Positions 35,181 through 45,531 of a stretch of DNA of 64,000 nucleotides are shown one piece after another. Each line of letters begins with the position of its first letter. Positions within the stretch are counted from its first letter, which is position 1. The notes below the pieces were generated by a model. It was not told the DNA's origin. It saw only the letters and a program-made list of their open reading frames with translations, and ran no database searches. The position numbers and the translations under genes are program-made. The DNA is from Eretmocerus hayati (taxonomy: Eukaryota; Arthropoda; Insecta; Hymenoptera; Aphelinidae): contig CM056744.1 of assembly GCA_029851415.1 (NCBI GenBank), forward strand, positions 63,730,172-63,794,171, read 5' to 3'.

Positions 35181-35925
35181 GCATGGAAGCAATAATATCC
35201 AAGGACACGTATAAAGATTCTCAGATGATCCCATTGATTAACTACGTAATGACAGCGATTCCAAAAGTTTTGTATTGGCCTTGCGCCACACCTTGTGTCA
35301 GCTCGATGATGCAGCTCACTACAAATTCCTGACACAGTGTGGCATTAGTTCTATCAGGCTCTGAGGAACTACAGTCCTACAACGTGAATCTACGCCGTGG
35401 CTGGTACGATTCCGTATGAGTAATGGGCGAGGTAGAAGGATCTGTACAATCACCATGTCATGCTGTCTTCGGACCGCGCAGCGAGTGGAAGTACTATCCT
35501 GGGTGATGAATCTACGTTATTGTGGTGGTTGTAATAATCCGACCCTCTGCGGAAGGCATCATCCTACGCGCCCCCTTTTTTTTACACAAAATTTTTTACT
35601 GTGTAGAGTGGGTTTGGGGATGACTCCGGAAAAATTTCCCAACAATCTCAAATTCTGTATCCTCCGGGACACATCTATTCTACTGCGATGATACATGTGC
35701 TTTGACGATACAGATTACCTTGTGATTATTCACATTAGCGCAATTTTTGAGCCAATCGTAGCAGTTTCTAACTCGGGTTCATGTAGAATGTGCCAAAATG
35801 TGTACCGTGTTTCGTCGTTTGTCATTTTGTCGACTTTCAGCACGGTTAGTTAAACAGGTGCTGTTCAGGGGTGATTATGGCACACCACCCTGTGTCATCA
35901 CGAATCGGATGGGGAATATCCGAGG
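35181..35925. other. No gene seen
   Basis: Short frames without domains. The reading frame at 35416-35691 has no protein-like features. Confidence 0.45.
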
Positions 35926-36515
35926 GATCGCGATTTTCTCAAGAGGGTATTCATCCAACGACAAATAGGTTGTGACAATGTGGAAGAAATATAATAGACG
36001 CGATTTGCAGAGCAAGAATCAAGTTATGAGCCGGAATAGTAGAGTGTTGATTTGATGAAGAGATCGCGGTTCTCTGGGGAGTAAATTCATTGAACGATGA
36101 ATGGATTGTGTACATCTGAAACGTATATAATGAACGCGATTTGCAGTGCGAGTATCAGGTTATAAGACGAAACAGTGAAGTGAATGAGACATGATTTGCT
36201 GGTGAGATTGCGATTCTTTCGAGAGTGGATCCTTCAAACGATAAATAGTTTGTGACAATGTGGAATGTGAAGAATGAACGCAACTCGCAGAGCGAGAATC
36301 AGATCATGAGCTGCAACAGGAGAGTAGATGAGACTGTCGATTCGCTGAAGAAATCGTGATTCCCTGGGAAGTGAATCTATCAAACGATAAGTAGGTTGTG
36401 ATAATGTGAATTATATATGTATTATGAACGCGATTTGCGGAGCAAAAGTCAAGTCACGGGCTGAATTAGGAGAGTGGATCAGACTGGAGATTTGCTGGAG
36501 AGATTGCACTTCTTT
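35926..36515. repeat. Minisatellite, about 144-bp unit, four copies
   Basis: Units start at 35926, 36062, 36206 and 36352 (lengths 136, 144, 146, 150), each opening GATCGCGATT-like, with a partial fifth at 36502. Shared internal words are ACGATAAATAG, GTGACAATGTGGAA and GAACGCGATTTGCAG. Copies differ by roughly 20%. Confidence 0.8.
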
Positions 36516-38040
36516 TAAGACGAATTGGATTCAGAGCCATGGAGGAAGGAAAGGGCAGACAATCTGGAGACAATGGAAAACAAAAATAACATCAGATTGT
36601 TGACAGGAGGGAGCTAGCAGGGCTATAGTCCTGGGTTGTCCCAGCGGCGGTTGCACCTGGGTTGATACGGCAGGCCGTGTAATACTCGAAAGGCGATAGC
36701 CGTAGAAACACTGAAATGAGAAAATTATTACAATTACAATCAATTCCTTCATACCACAAATTGGAGAACGTTACGGAGAGCGTGATAGCTCACACAATTT
36801 CATTTCAGACACGAGTATGGCACCTTCTAATCCCACATACATCAGTTCGGCATTCAAAAATTTGATGAAGTAAAGACTTGAATGATGTTTCGATTTTTGG
36901 TGATAGATATCCGTTGGAATATATTTCAAAATATCGAATCAGTGATGGAAAGAAATTTAAGCAGTGAAATAACTTTTTGCAACTGTATGCGCGGAGTTGT
37001 CAAAAGATGAGACTTCTCTCCATTATTTACAATGCGAGTAGTAATGCAGAAATGACTTCTTGCATACTTTTACATTCACGCACTGGCGATGATTGCATGA
37101 ATGTAACTTCTTGCTTTAATGAATTTCCATTCACGCACAGTTCCAAAATATGATTTCACATCATCCCTCTGAATTCGGCCTCTCTTCGAAACTTCGTTTT
37201 TGATAGGATCTTGCTTGGACAGTGGTGCAATTGATTACAACTCCGCGCACAATTGCAGAATGATCTATTATGATACAAGGGCGGAAACCGTTGCGTCCGA
37301 GTATCATACTATGTTTTTTTAATCTTCTGTGAGCAAATGAAAAGCGACAAACAGTGTGCAAATGACTCATTTGCGCACAGACGATCAAAAATAGTATACG
37401 CAACACGTGCGGGGAGTTTCCGCAAACGTTGCCAACTCGCGCGTGAATATTAACTTCTCACACTCGTTTGGCAACATTTTGCGTAATAAACTATTCAATC
37501 ATAATTGGTGATTTCTACAGTTATGTCCACTCTCTGGAGAAACTATCTCTATTCGGTGTGAGATTCCTTCCAATTCTTTGAAAATTTGTTATAGCTGAAT
37601 TGCGATGGTGTTTGTCGGAATGATCATGAAGAGATCTCCCGGGCTCCTGACAATTAAACACCCGAAAATTTAAGAATCAAATCAAGGAATTTCCAAAAAT
37701 AATGTAAAGTATAGAGGATTTGGATATGTGACAGTGACGTTGTAGGATTATCCACAAAATAATACTTGATGATTTGAAAGCTATGTTGGAAAAGCAAATT
37801 CAAGAGTTACTCATAGTTTCGTTTCAGAGTGTTCAATTGTTCAAGGGTATCGCTATTTTGAGAAAAAGTAATATTACATACACCATCCCTAAATTTGAGA
37901 TACGTCGATTCCACGTCTCGCAGAAACGTGATTGTCAGAAGTCCGAGTATAATTCGACGGCTCCCATGAAAAATAAGACCGAATTGATCATGAACGACGG
38001 AAAGTAAAAGATTTTTTCACAAACTGTCTTTTGTAGGTGT
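36516..38040. other. No gene seen
   Basis: Noncoding, with short GC-rich spots at 36630-36710. A plus-strand frame at 37774-38007 has no domain but might be the eroded upstream part of the LINE fragment that follows. Confidence 0.4.
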
Positions 38041-38187
38041 CTCAAAGCGTGGAATTCTCTACCTGGTGATGTCTTTGGAATGAGTGATATTACATTCAAG
38101 TCTAAGATCAAAGTCCTGTTTGACTCCCAGCTCATAAATGATGCAGAGATTTCTATGCTATGTTTTGTATATGACTCATATTCTTAG
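38041..38187 (+). pseudogene. LINE ORF2 C-terminal fragment
   Basis: An open frame of 48 codons to a TAG contains KAWNSLP, then FKSKIKVLF. This is the conserved tail after the reverse transcriptase of Jockey/CR1-type LINEs; the LINE at 21247-22527 has LWNSLP and FKSSLKL in the same order. Upstream catalytic parts are missing or too decayed to see. Confidence 0.45.
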
Positions 38188-38428
38188 CTCTCTTAATTGT
38201 GATATCTTACATCTCTACAATCCTGACTTCTCATTTTATGTTATATCTGTTCTTGCCTTGTTTACCACCGTTCTATTCATATATTCACTAGGGGAGGGGG
38301 GGCCAAGCCACCCTGCTCGCTCCGCTCGCCAACCCCCGCTACCCCTGATTATTGATTTGAAGGAGTGGAGAATCAATAAAACATCCATAGCAACTTAAGA
38401 AGTAATAAAAATCGAGTCAATTTCATCG

Positions 38429-39720
38429 ATGGTCCTGGAGATTGTGGGGAAACTTCCTTGTAAAGGTCTCTCATTTATTATTTTCTGTCCCAAAAGAAGG
38501 AGGTTCTGTCAATGGCGTGAACAGGTATTGCGTCGATTCTTTTTACCACAAGGTATGACAAGTCATAGGTACTCCAGACTACCCTTGGATCTAGAAAGTA
38601 TTAAAAGCATCTTCTTGAAATCTGATGCTGATGGGCGGAAATTGAGGGAAGCAGGTGTTATCATCTGGGATGAAGCATCAATGATTCCCAAAAAATCTGG
38701 AGAGGTGGTCGATAGAACATATTTCCGTGACATATTTTCCAATGACTCACTCTCTGGTCGAAAATTGGTGCTTCCAGGCGGGGATTTCAGATAAATCCTA
38801 CCAGTTTTGACCAATGGGGATAGACATTCTATAATCCTGGAAACTATCACATCGTCAGCCTTATGGACATTGTGTAATGTAATGAAGCTGACTAAGAATT
38901 TGAGATCCAAGGACAGTGATTTTTCCAACATCCTTCTGGTGGAGGTGAGGGTAGAATTGATTAAGTGAAAGTGAGACCTGAGCGGAGAAGTAATGATGTA
39001 CGTAAAACCATATTCAGAGATATCAATGGAGATATTTCTACGAATAGAGTTGTTCTGTCATCTCGTAAAGAAAATATCATAAAATTGAATGAGAAAATCT
39101 CAAAAATGTTCGATGGTCCTACATCCTCTTACTAAGCATTGATCATGCGACTTACAAAGGTGCAGATCAAACTGAGGAGCACACTCAGCTGAAATATTCA
39201 AACGAGTTTCTGAATAAAATTAGAGATGGTTTAACTCCACATGAACTTTATTTGAAAGTAAATGCTATTGTGATGTTGATTCGCAATCTGATGACTCTGA
39301 ATCTGAGCGTGGCAGAGGGCTTGTGTAATGGGATTCAATTGAAGATTAGGAAATTGTACAAGCATAATATCGAAGCGGAAGTTATAACTGGATAGAATAT
39401 GGGGAAGATAGTTTTCATACCTAAGATGACACTAACCAAGGGTGAGTCTTTCCTGCCGTTTGTAGTTCACAGGAAACAGTTTCCTTTGGTTTGGGTATTC
39501 GAAATGACGATTAATAAGTCTCAACGTCAAAGCTTAGATAAGGTTGGTATTCATATAAAACGGCCGCTTTCCTCCCATGTACAGCTTTACGTCACTCTTT
39601 CTCGGTAAAGAGATCCGAAGAATTCGTTCATTGAAAATACATTTGATGGTTCAGATGAGATCGAAAATGTTGTTCGGGATAGAGTATCTGATAATTGATA
39701 TTTCCGTCATCTATAATATG
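38429..39720 (+). pseudogene. Helitron Pif1-like helicase, decayed
   Basis: Plus-strand frames in succession carry helicase motifs typical of Helitron RepHel proteins. The Walker B-type IIWDEASM and VDRTYFRDI are in 38429-38794, LPGGDFR closes that frame, and the C-terminal signature FEMTINKSQRQSLDKVG ... LYVTLSR is in 39399-39608. Helitron helicase unwinds DNA during rolling-circle transposition. The Rep nuclease and Walker A parts are not seen. Several stops and frame changes separate the segments (for example at 38795 and after 38967). The upstream boundary is unclear. Confidence 0.75.
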
Positions 39721-40354
39721 AAATTCAAGTATATTGTTCTCAAATTTCGTTAAGATGGAGTGGAATCTGGAGTGAGGAAAGATAGTACAAGTATATCAAC
39801 TGAGGAAGCAGGTAATCTTGTGGTGTTTGAACGAACAGTTGGAGAGAAAAAGCTGAAGAAGAATACGGAAAACGCTTAAAATAATCAGATGGATCTACAG
39901 AAATTGAGTGTTCGAATGGTATGATAGCATTGCATGAAACCGAGTATTTTTTGAGAGCTCACAGCGAATGTGAGCAATCCCAAGACTCGATCATTCGAAC
40001 AATAGAGTCAAAACTGGAGATAAAACAACGATAGTAATTCAGTTCACTGATATGTATCTCTATGATTAGAGATATTGATGACATTGATATTACAGAAATA
40101 TAGTTGCGTATGTTGACGAAGTATTTTGCAAGGCTGAATTCCAGAAGAAGGGCGATGACAGTGAATTCACAGTCACCAAATTTCTTTTGAGTAATCAAGT
40201 ATGGAGTAAGATACAATGCAGTATTACCAATGATGATATGAGAAAATACATACGAATATACGAATGAGTGAGGTACGTGCACAATGGTTAACTTCAAACG
40301 AAATTGAAAATAATATTAGGAAATTAATCATCATATCAAATTGAGTATACGTGT

Positions 40355-40470
40355 ATCAGGAATGATGTATGGAGAACCATATCCAAAGACATGAATGGAG
40401 ATATTTCTACGAATAGAGTTGTTCTATCATCTCATAACGAGAATATCATCAAATTGAACAAAAAATTTCG
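40355..40470 (+). pseudogene. Second copy of a Helitron helicase segment
   Basis: About 40395-40460 repeats 39025-39090 almost exactly (GGAGATATTTCTACGAATAG onward), in the same orientation. The repeated piece is part of the helicase region, so a second, more fragmented copy or an internal duplication lies here. Confidence 0.6.
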
Positions 40471-40580
40471 AATACGACGTTGGGATATACAACAAAAAAA
40501 ATTTGATGATATACCTTCGAAGAAAAGAACAATAAGTGAATTGTATTAGTGATGTTTAGACTACATGACATGATTTTTAC

Positions 40581-41004
40581 ATGAGTCTTGTCGATTTTCC
40601 AGAGATGGAAGGTTATCTGAAGGATCAATTCGTTCGAGGAAATGAGAAGAATGAAAGTCAAATTTTGGGTGTAGTTACGAATATACGTCAGAAACTTGAT
40701 GTTATTGTTGTGGAAGATAAGAACGGTCAAATTGAATCGTACGATCGTGGAGTGGAGTTAGAAGCTTGCGGTGACTTACAAGAGAATGGTTCATTTTCTG
40801 ATCAATCAGATAAAAGTTAAATGAATCGTTTCGAAATTGATTCCATTGAGTGGTCTTTACAAGTTCAACGTACATGTGAAAGTGAAGGCTGTAGATAAAT
40901 TGAAATTATTAGGTGGTGAAAAGATGGAAATTGAGGAATTGATTTTGGAAAACGAAGTTCATGTTGTGGAAGAGTGTTTCGTCACCAAAGATATTGATTA
41001 TTGA
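40581..41004 (+). CDS. Two adjacent small frames, possible OB-fold-like protein
   Basis: Frame 40581-40820 (79 codons) and frame 40825-41004 (about 59 codons) lie 4 bases apart in different frames. The first has alternating hydrophobic stretches around GVVTNIRQKLDVIVVEDKNG, the second FNVHVKVKAVDKL and VHVVEECFV. The beta-rich alternation with a turn resembles OB-fold proteins, and some Helitrons encode RPA-like OB proteins. No motif is diagnostic, so this is a weak suggestion. The frame change suggests decay. Confidence 0.25.
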
Positions 41005-41320
41005 TCCTTGATTCTCGGATATACTGTGAAATTTTTCTAATTCATATTTTTTGGAAGAAATATACATCTTCTTCGTAACCCAAGCTCACTTCGAATATTG
41101 TAATTTTGGAGGCCCTCACAGGCCCTCAGGGGATCTCAGGGGAATCTCTCAGCCCCTAAGGTAAATATGGAACGTAATTCAGCTTAATTGGTCAGAGGCA
41201 CTCGTGGTCCTCCTGGGCATTCAAGACAGTCAAGGGAATTCAGGGGAGTTCAAGGAAATTCAGAGGAATTTCATTCTCACCAGTATATATTAGGGGGAGA
41301 TATATCTCATTTTTTTATTG

Positions 41321-41323
<3 letters not shown>

Positions 41324-41366
<43 letters not shown>
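41324..41366. repeat. (TA)n microsatellite
   Basis: About 20 uninterrupted TA units immediately left of the small inverted-repeat element. Confidence 0.9.
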
Positions 41367-41367
<1 letters not shown>

Positions 41368-41524
41368 GGAAAGAAACACACAGATGAGGGATTCCTATCT
41401 AGAAAGAGTAGAGCTTCGCAATCGTCCCGGTAGCGTAATTGGTAACGCGACTGCCCGGCAAGCGGGAGATTGTGAGTTCGAGCCCCACCTGGGGAAGAAT
41501 TTTTTCATCTGTGTTTTTCTTTCC
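41368..41524. mobile_element. 157-bp inverted-repeat unit enclosing a tRNA-like gene
   Basis: GGAAAGAAACACACAGATGA at 41368-41387 pairs with 41505-41524 at 19 of 20 bases. The tRNA-like sequence lies between them, and a (TA)n tract abuts the left. It could be a MITE that captured a tRNA sequence, or a tRNA-derived SINE with accidental flanks. Confidence 0.5.
41424..41495 (+). tRNA. tRNA-like sequence, probably pseudogene (Ala-like anticodon GGC)
   Basis: An A-box-like TAGCGTAATTGG and a B-box GAGTTCGAGCC stand at tRNA spacing. The D-stem GCGT/ACGC and T-stem GTGAG/CCCAC (one mismatch) can form. The anticodon loop would read CCGGCAA, giving GGC, but position 33 is C instead of the near-universal U, and the acceptor stem pairs at only about four of seven positions. 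A T6 pol III terminator lies at 41500-41505. Best read as a tRNA-derived, possibly pol III-transcribed repeat, not a working tRNA. Confidence 0.5.
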
Positions 41525-41681
41525 AAAAAATGCTCTGCGAATTTTCATGTAGATTTGATGGAACTCAGATGCATTATAATGATCGAATTTAATTCGATCA
41601 AAAATTCATTGCTTGTCTAATCCACGAAAATAACATCTTCGATTCTTAATCGAAATCATCACGAGCACAAACACAATTCAA

Positions 41682-43203
41682 TCAAATTAGATCAGCGGCC
41701 GTGGATGGAAAGTGTCGCATATATATATATATTACAATAATTTGTGTGTGTGTAAAAAACAAGTAATGCTTACAGTTTTGACGAAGTAATAGTCGCTTGT
41801 GCAATAAATTTAAAGATACATGTATTACCAATTTATAGCCATCTTCTGATTGGATGGCAATAATTCCTCTTACAATCTCCTCAATGTTTCTTTTTGAATA
41901 TCCTCCTCGAAATAGACGAAGTCTGCTCCATATTTGGCAAGAGTCTGCACTCCCATTAGTCAAGCCCTTGAGAGTTTTTAGATGAGTCGTTGATGCACCT
42001 GAAAAACGATTTTTTTCTCTTGAATGTACCAATCACATCCATTTAGATGAATTAACGTCGAAATAAAAAATTACCATCGTTTTTTGGTACATTCGTGCAA
42101 TGTCCATCAAGCTCTGCCTTGAGTTTCTTCATTTTGTTCTTGATTCTATTATTTCCTTCGTAAGAAACTTTCAAAAAACCACCTGAATTTCCTCCTTTCG
42201 GGTTCGGTTCAAAGTAGTCTGATTCATGTAATTTCTCCCGGGGAAGACCTTCCACAATACACTCTCTCAGTAATCCAAATCTGTCTCTGTGGATCCTGGA
42301 AATGTAATATGGAAGTTGTAGAAATCCAGTAATATTTTGTCGTGTTTTGGATATTCAACTAAATATTCAACCGAAGCTCATGATTGTTTGGATCAAGAAA
42401 TAATTCTGGTGAAATCGTCAATATTCCTGAGTGACTCACTCAGGATTAGCAGCCATAGCCTGATTAATGACACAATCTGCTATGTCTTGGCGGTAACAAT
42501 GAAAATGAGTATCATCGCCGGTTCTATCGCACAGGTCATAAGCATCTAATATTAGCTGCCCGTAGTCGCCCAACTGCATTATACAGTAATAAACAAAAGT
42601 GGTTTCTCTCGGTTTTACTGCGACAACTGTAAATTCATCGTATCAACGAATAATTGCTGGGAATCGATCATCAAAAATCTAAAATTATTGATACTGACCC
42701 TCGTTGGGAACGACTGGAATTGTACTACTACTCGGCTTACTCTGCAGAGGATTTGAATCTATATCTGTTATTTGTATTGGTAGATCCGAGGGTTCGGTTT
42801 GCAAGTTATTTGATTCAGATCCTTCCAAGTCAAGTCTTACTCTTTTCAGGCCATCGCATCGAGTCGCGTACGTTGATTTAGGTGTGTTGATGCGACTGGC
42901 GGACGATAATGAGTAGGTGCTTTGGTTGTAAGGCACAGGAGACTCTCCCACTCTCGGCAGAGTCGGATAATGTTGGCTCAGAGGCTGAAGTTCTGTTAGA
43001 TTAGGCGATAAATGCAAATTGAACCCAGTGAAATCCAAATTATTTGGGATGGACGTGTGGTGGCTATGGTGCGAGAATTGCATTAATCCGTGTGGGAATG
43101 CAGTTGGAGATGAAAGCAAATCATCGACTAGAACACAAATTGAATAATGAATGGTTGATTGCAATAAGAAATTAGATAAAATTCGATTGCATAGACAGAT
43201 CAT
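41682..43203 (-). CDS. Unrecognised spliced gene (at least two good exons)
   Basis: Exon 42295-42075 is bounded by an acceptor TTTCCAG|GATCC and a donor CGATG|GTAATT. The next exon starts at 41998 after TTTTTCAG. Joining them keeps frame (phase 1), and the last frame runs to a stop at 41682 or to a donor near 41829. The encoded part is charged and Lys/Arg-rich, with RDRFGLLREC, KMKKLKAEL and CQIWSRLRLF. An upstream Ser/Pro/Asn-rich frame (43203-42685) may be an earlier exon, but its GTCAGT donor does not fit the phase of the next exon. I recognise no domain. It may be a host gene or a second gene of the DDE transposon to its right. Confidence 0.45.
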
Positions 43204-44319
43204 ACTGGAATAGATTCAATTATTCCGATCCCACATCAGTGATCAATATTCATTCATACAAGAGGCCACATAAGTAATTGATTCATGCTAAGCCACGGAA
43301 CCTTTACCCCCGCGAAAAGTATCCCGTCAATATGAAATTTGATGCTCCAAAAATTGCAACTCTCAACACCAATCCATGGTTTCAATTCAATACAATACAC
43401 ATTGCGAATCTGTCAATGTAAACAATCTGATGCTATAAGACCTCTCTAATCCATCGTAGATGATAATACCTAAGCTCGCTCAAATTGGATGAACACAAAT
43501 TGATTGAAAGCCTCTCACGCAGAAAGCAACGTTCTTTTTTTACACACACTATTGAGTTTACGCGACCAATCTGCATTTTTCGAGAGAAAAATAGAGTACA
43601 AACAAGCCCTATATACACCAACGATTCCCAAATGATACTTGATTCACACTGCCTGGAAGTCACTATGTGACTCATCATAACAGGAACAAATACTTTTTGC
43701 AGTTTACGTGGTTTGATGATCAAAGCAATTCACACAAATCTTCGGATTTGAGACAAGATTATACAAAACATGCAATTTTACGAACCCGTTTGATACAGAT
43801 TCCAGCTTAGTTCTATGTATATATACTTACGGGAGTTGTTGCTGGCTATGTCGATGCTCGTTGACGATTTCACGTGCACACTATGAAATTCACGAATCAA
43901 CTGAAATTGAAGCTCTCGATCGCGGGACTCATATACAAATCATATTATTATATGAAGGAGTGCAGAGACGTTTACTACGGACACGGTCACAAATTCAAAT
44001 CGTCACCGAGCCCGACAACAGTTTAAATTTGCAACCGAGTTTCCTACATCGCATCCAACATTATTCAGATAGAAATTTGTTGCAGAATTTCTTTTGGATT
44101 GAAATGCCTCATGATTCAAAAACATGATTTTTCTGAATTCACAGGCATATTTCTGCTTCTGACGACAACAACTCCACCATTCTTGATTGGGCTCATTCCT
44201 CACCATCCTTGAAATGAACCTCATTCTGCAATTGAAGATTCAAATGAATTGACCGATTTTTGTTCTTAAGCAATGTCCAAGCGAGACCGATTCATCATCC
44301 TTGTATATTTTCCATCTAG
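43204..44319. other. No gene seen
   Basis: Only short frames without domains. It separates the minus-strand spliced gene from the plus-strand transposase remnant. Confidence 0.4.
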
Positions 44320-45332
44320 GTGGGTTATCGAAGCAGTGAACGGCATGATCAAAGATTGGAGAGCTCTTGGAAGCGTGTCTCCCAATCAAGAAATCCCGAA
44401 TATTCGAGACTACGTCAGAACTGTCTGCGCACTCTGTAATACATTCCGAACACCACGAGTATTCGATACATTTGCTGATGCAATAAAAGCTGAGAAAAAA
44501 CTCCGGCGCCTGAATAAGAGGAACGAGTTGAAAAATATTGTGAAGGAAAGGAAGTTGGCAACTATGAGAGCAGTATGGGAGAAGATCAGCGATTTATCGC
44601 TCACTGAGTTCCCTCACTTATCCCTGGATTACCTGCAAGAATTAACGCTCGGCATCTATCAGGTGTTACCCCCAACAAATATCACTCACGTATAAGTAGT
44701 TGGCCTGAAGTCTGCAAAGTACTCGAGCTAGTGATAATGCTTCCAACGTACTCCCATCAAACTGCGTAGGAGATGAAAAAGTTCCTAGCACTCTCGAATG
44801 GCTGTTTCAATTCATCTTCACTAATCCAAACAATTATTGTGACAAGGCAGTACTTTTCGAAGTCAAGGTGACCTGAATGCCCTTGATATCTCTTTAACGA
44901 GGTGATTGATCATCATTCTGGTTCACAGCTAGAGCAAGCAAGATCATACACTAACGAGCACTGTGATGATAAAGGGATTCATTCCTTATCCTACTATGAG
45001 ACATTCTACGGATCAAGATGCAGTCACGCCACACATCCTCGGAAGTATACTCTCTTTGGATAAGATATGACGAAGATGAAAATTTCATCAACAGTTGGTA
45101 TTGTCAATGCAGGACAGGTGGAAGAACGGTTGGATGCTGTGCTCACATCGTTTCAGTATTATGGTATCTCGGTTATGGTAGATATCAAGAGAATCGCAGG
45201 GAGAGATTGAACCGGAACCATGATCCCTTCTTCAGCAATGTCGACCATGAGCAAACGAATGAAGAGTTCCTGGCTGAGCATGGAGTTTTTGAATCAGTGG
45301 CTACAAATGAAGATGACTCTAAGTCAGATTAA
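44320..45332 (+). pseudogene. DDE transposase tail with SWIM zinc finger, broken
   Basis: After an acceptor-like CCATCTAG the frame opens with RWVIEAVNGMIKDWR, the final Glu region of DDE_Tnp_4-type (Harbinger/IS5-like) transposases. VRTVCALCNTFRTPRV follows, and the frame stops at 44695. Frames at about 44933-45065 and 45018-45332 continue with RSYTNEH and then CQCRTGGRTVGCCAHIVSVLWYLGYGR, a CxC...CxH SWIM zinc finger. The DDE-plus-SWIM order is known in insect and cnidarian transposases. At least one stop and one shift (about 45055) make it non-functional. The first two catalytic Asp residues are not seen. Confidence 0.7.
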
Positions 45333-45531
45333 CCCTGACAGTCAAATATATTATACCAAAGAAAACTAGAGCTATTATGAACAGGTGATTTGACTGACAC
45401 ACGACATTTTGTATAAAACGTAAAGAACGAATAACTTCCGTTGACATCTTACTCGAAAAATTGGTTCTACCAGTAATCTCGTCGTCTATCTTGACAGGCG
45501 GACTATTGTCGCGGCCGATTGATTAGATTCA

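Noticed and set aside
41424..41495. Functional tRNA-Ala
   Set aside because: C at position 33 and a poorly paired acceptor stem argue against a working tRNA; kept as a tRNA-like repeat.
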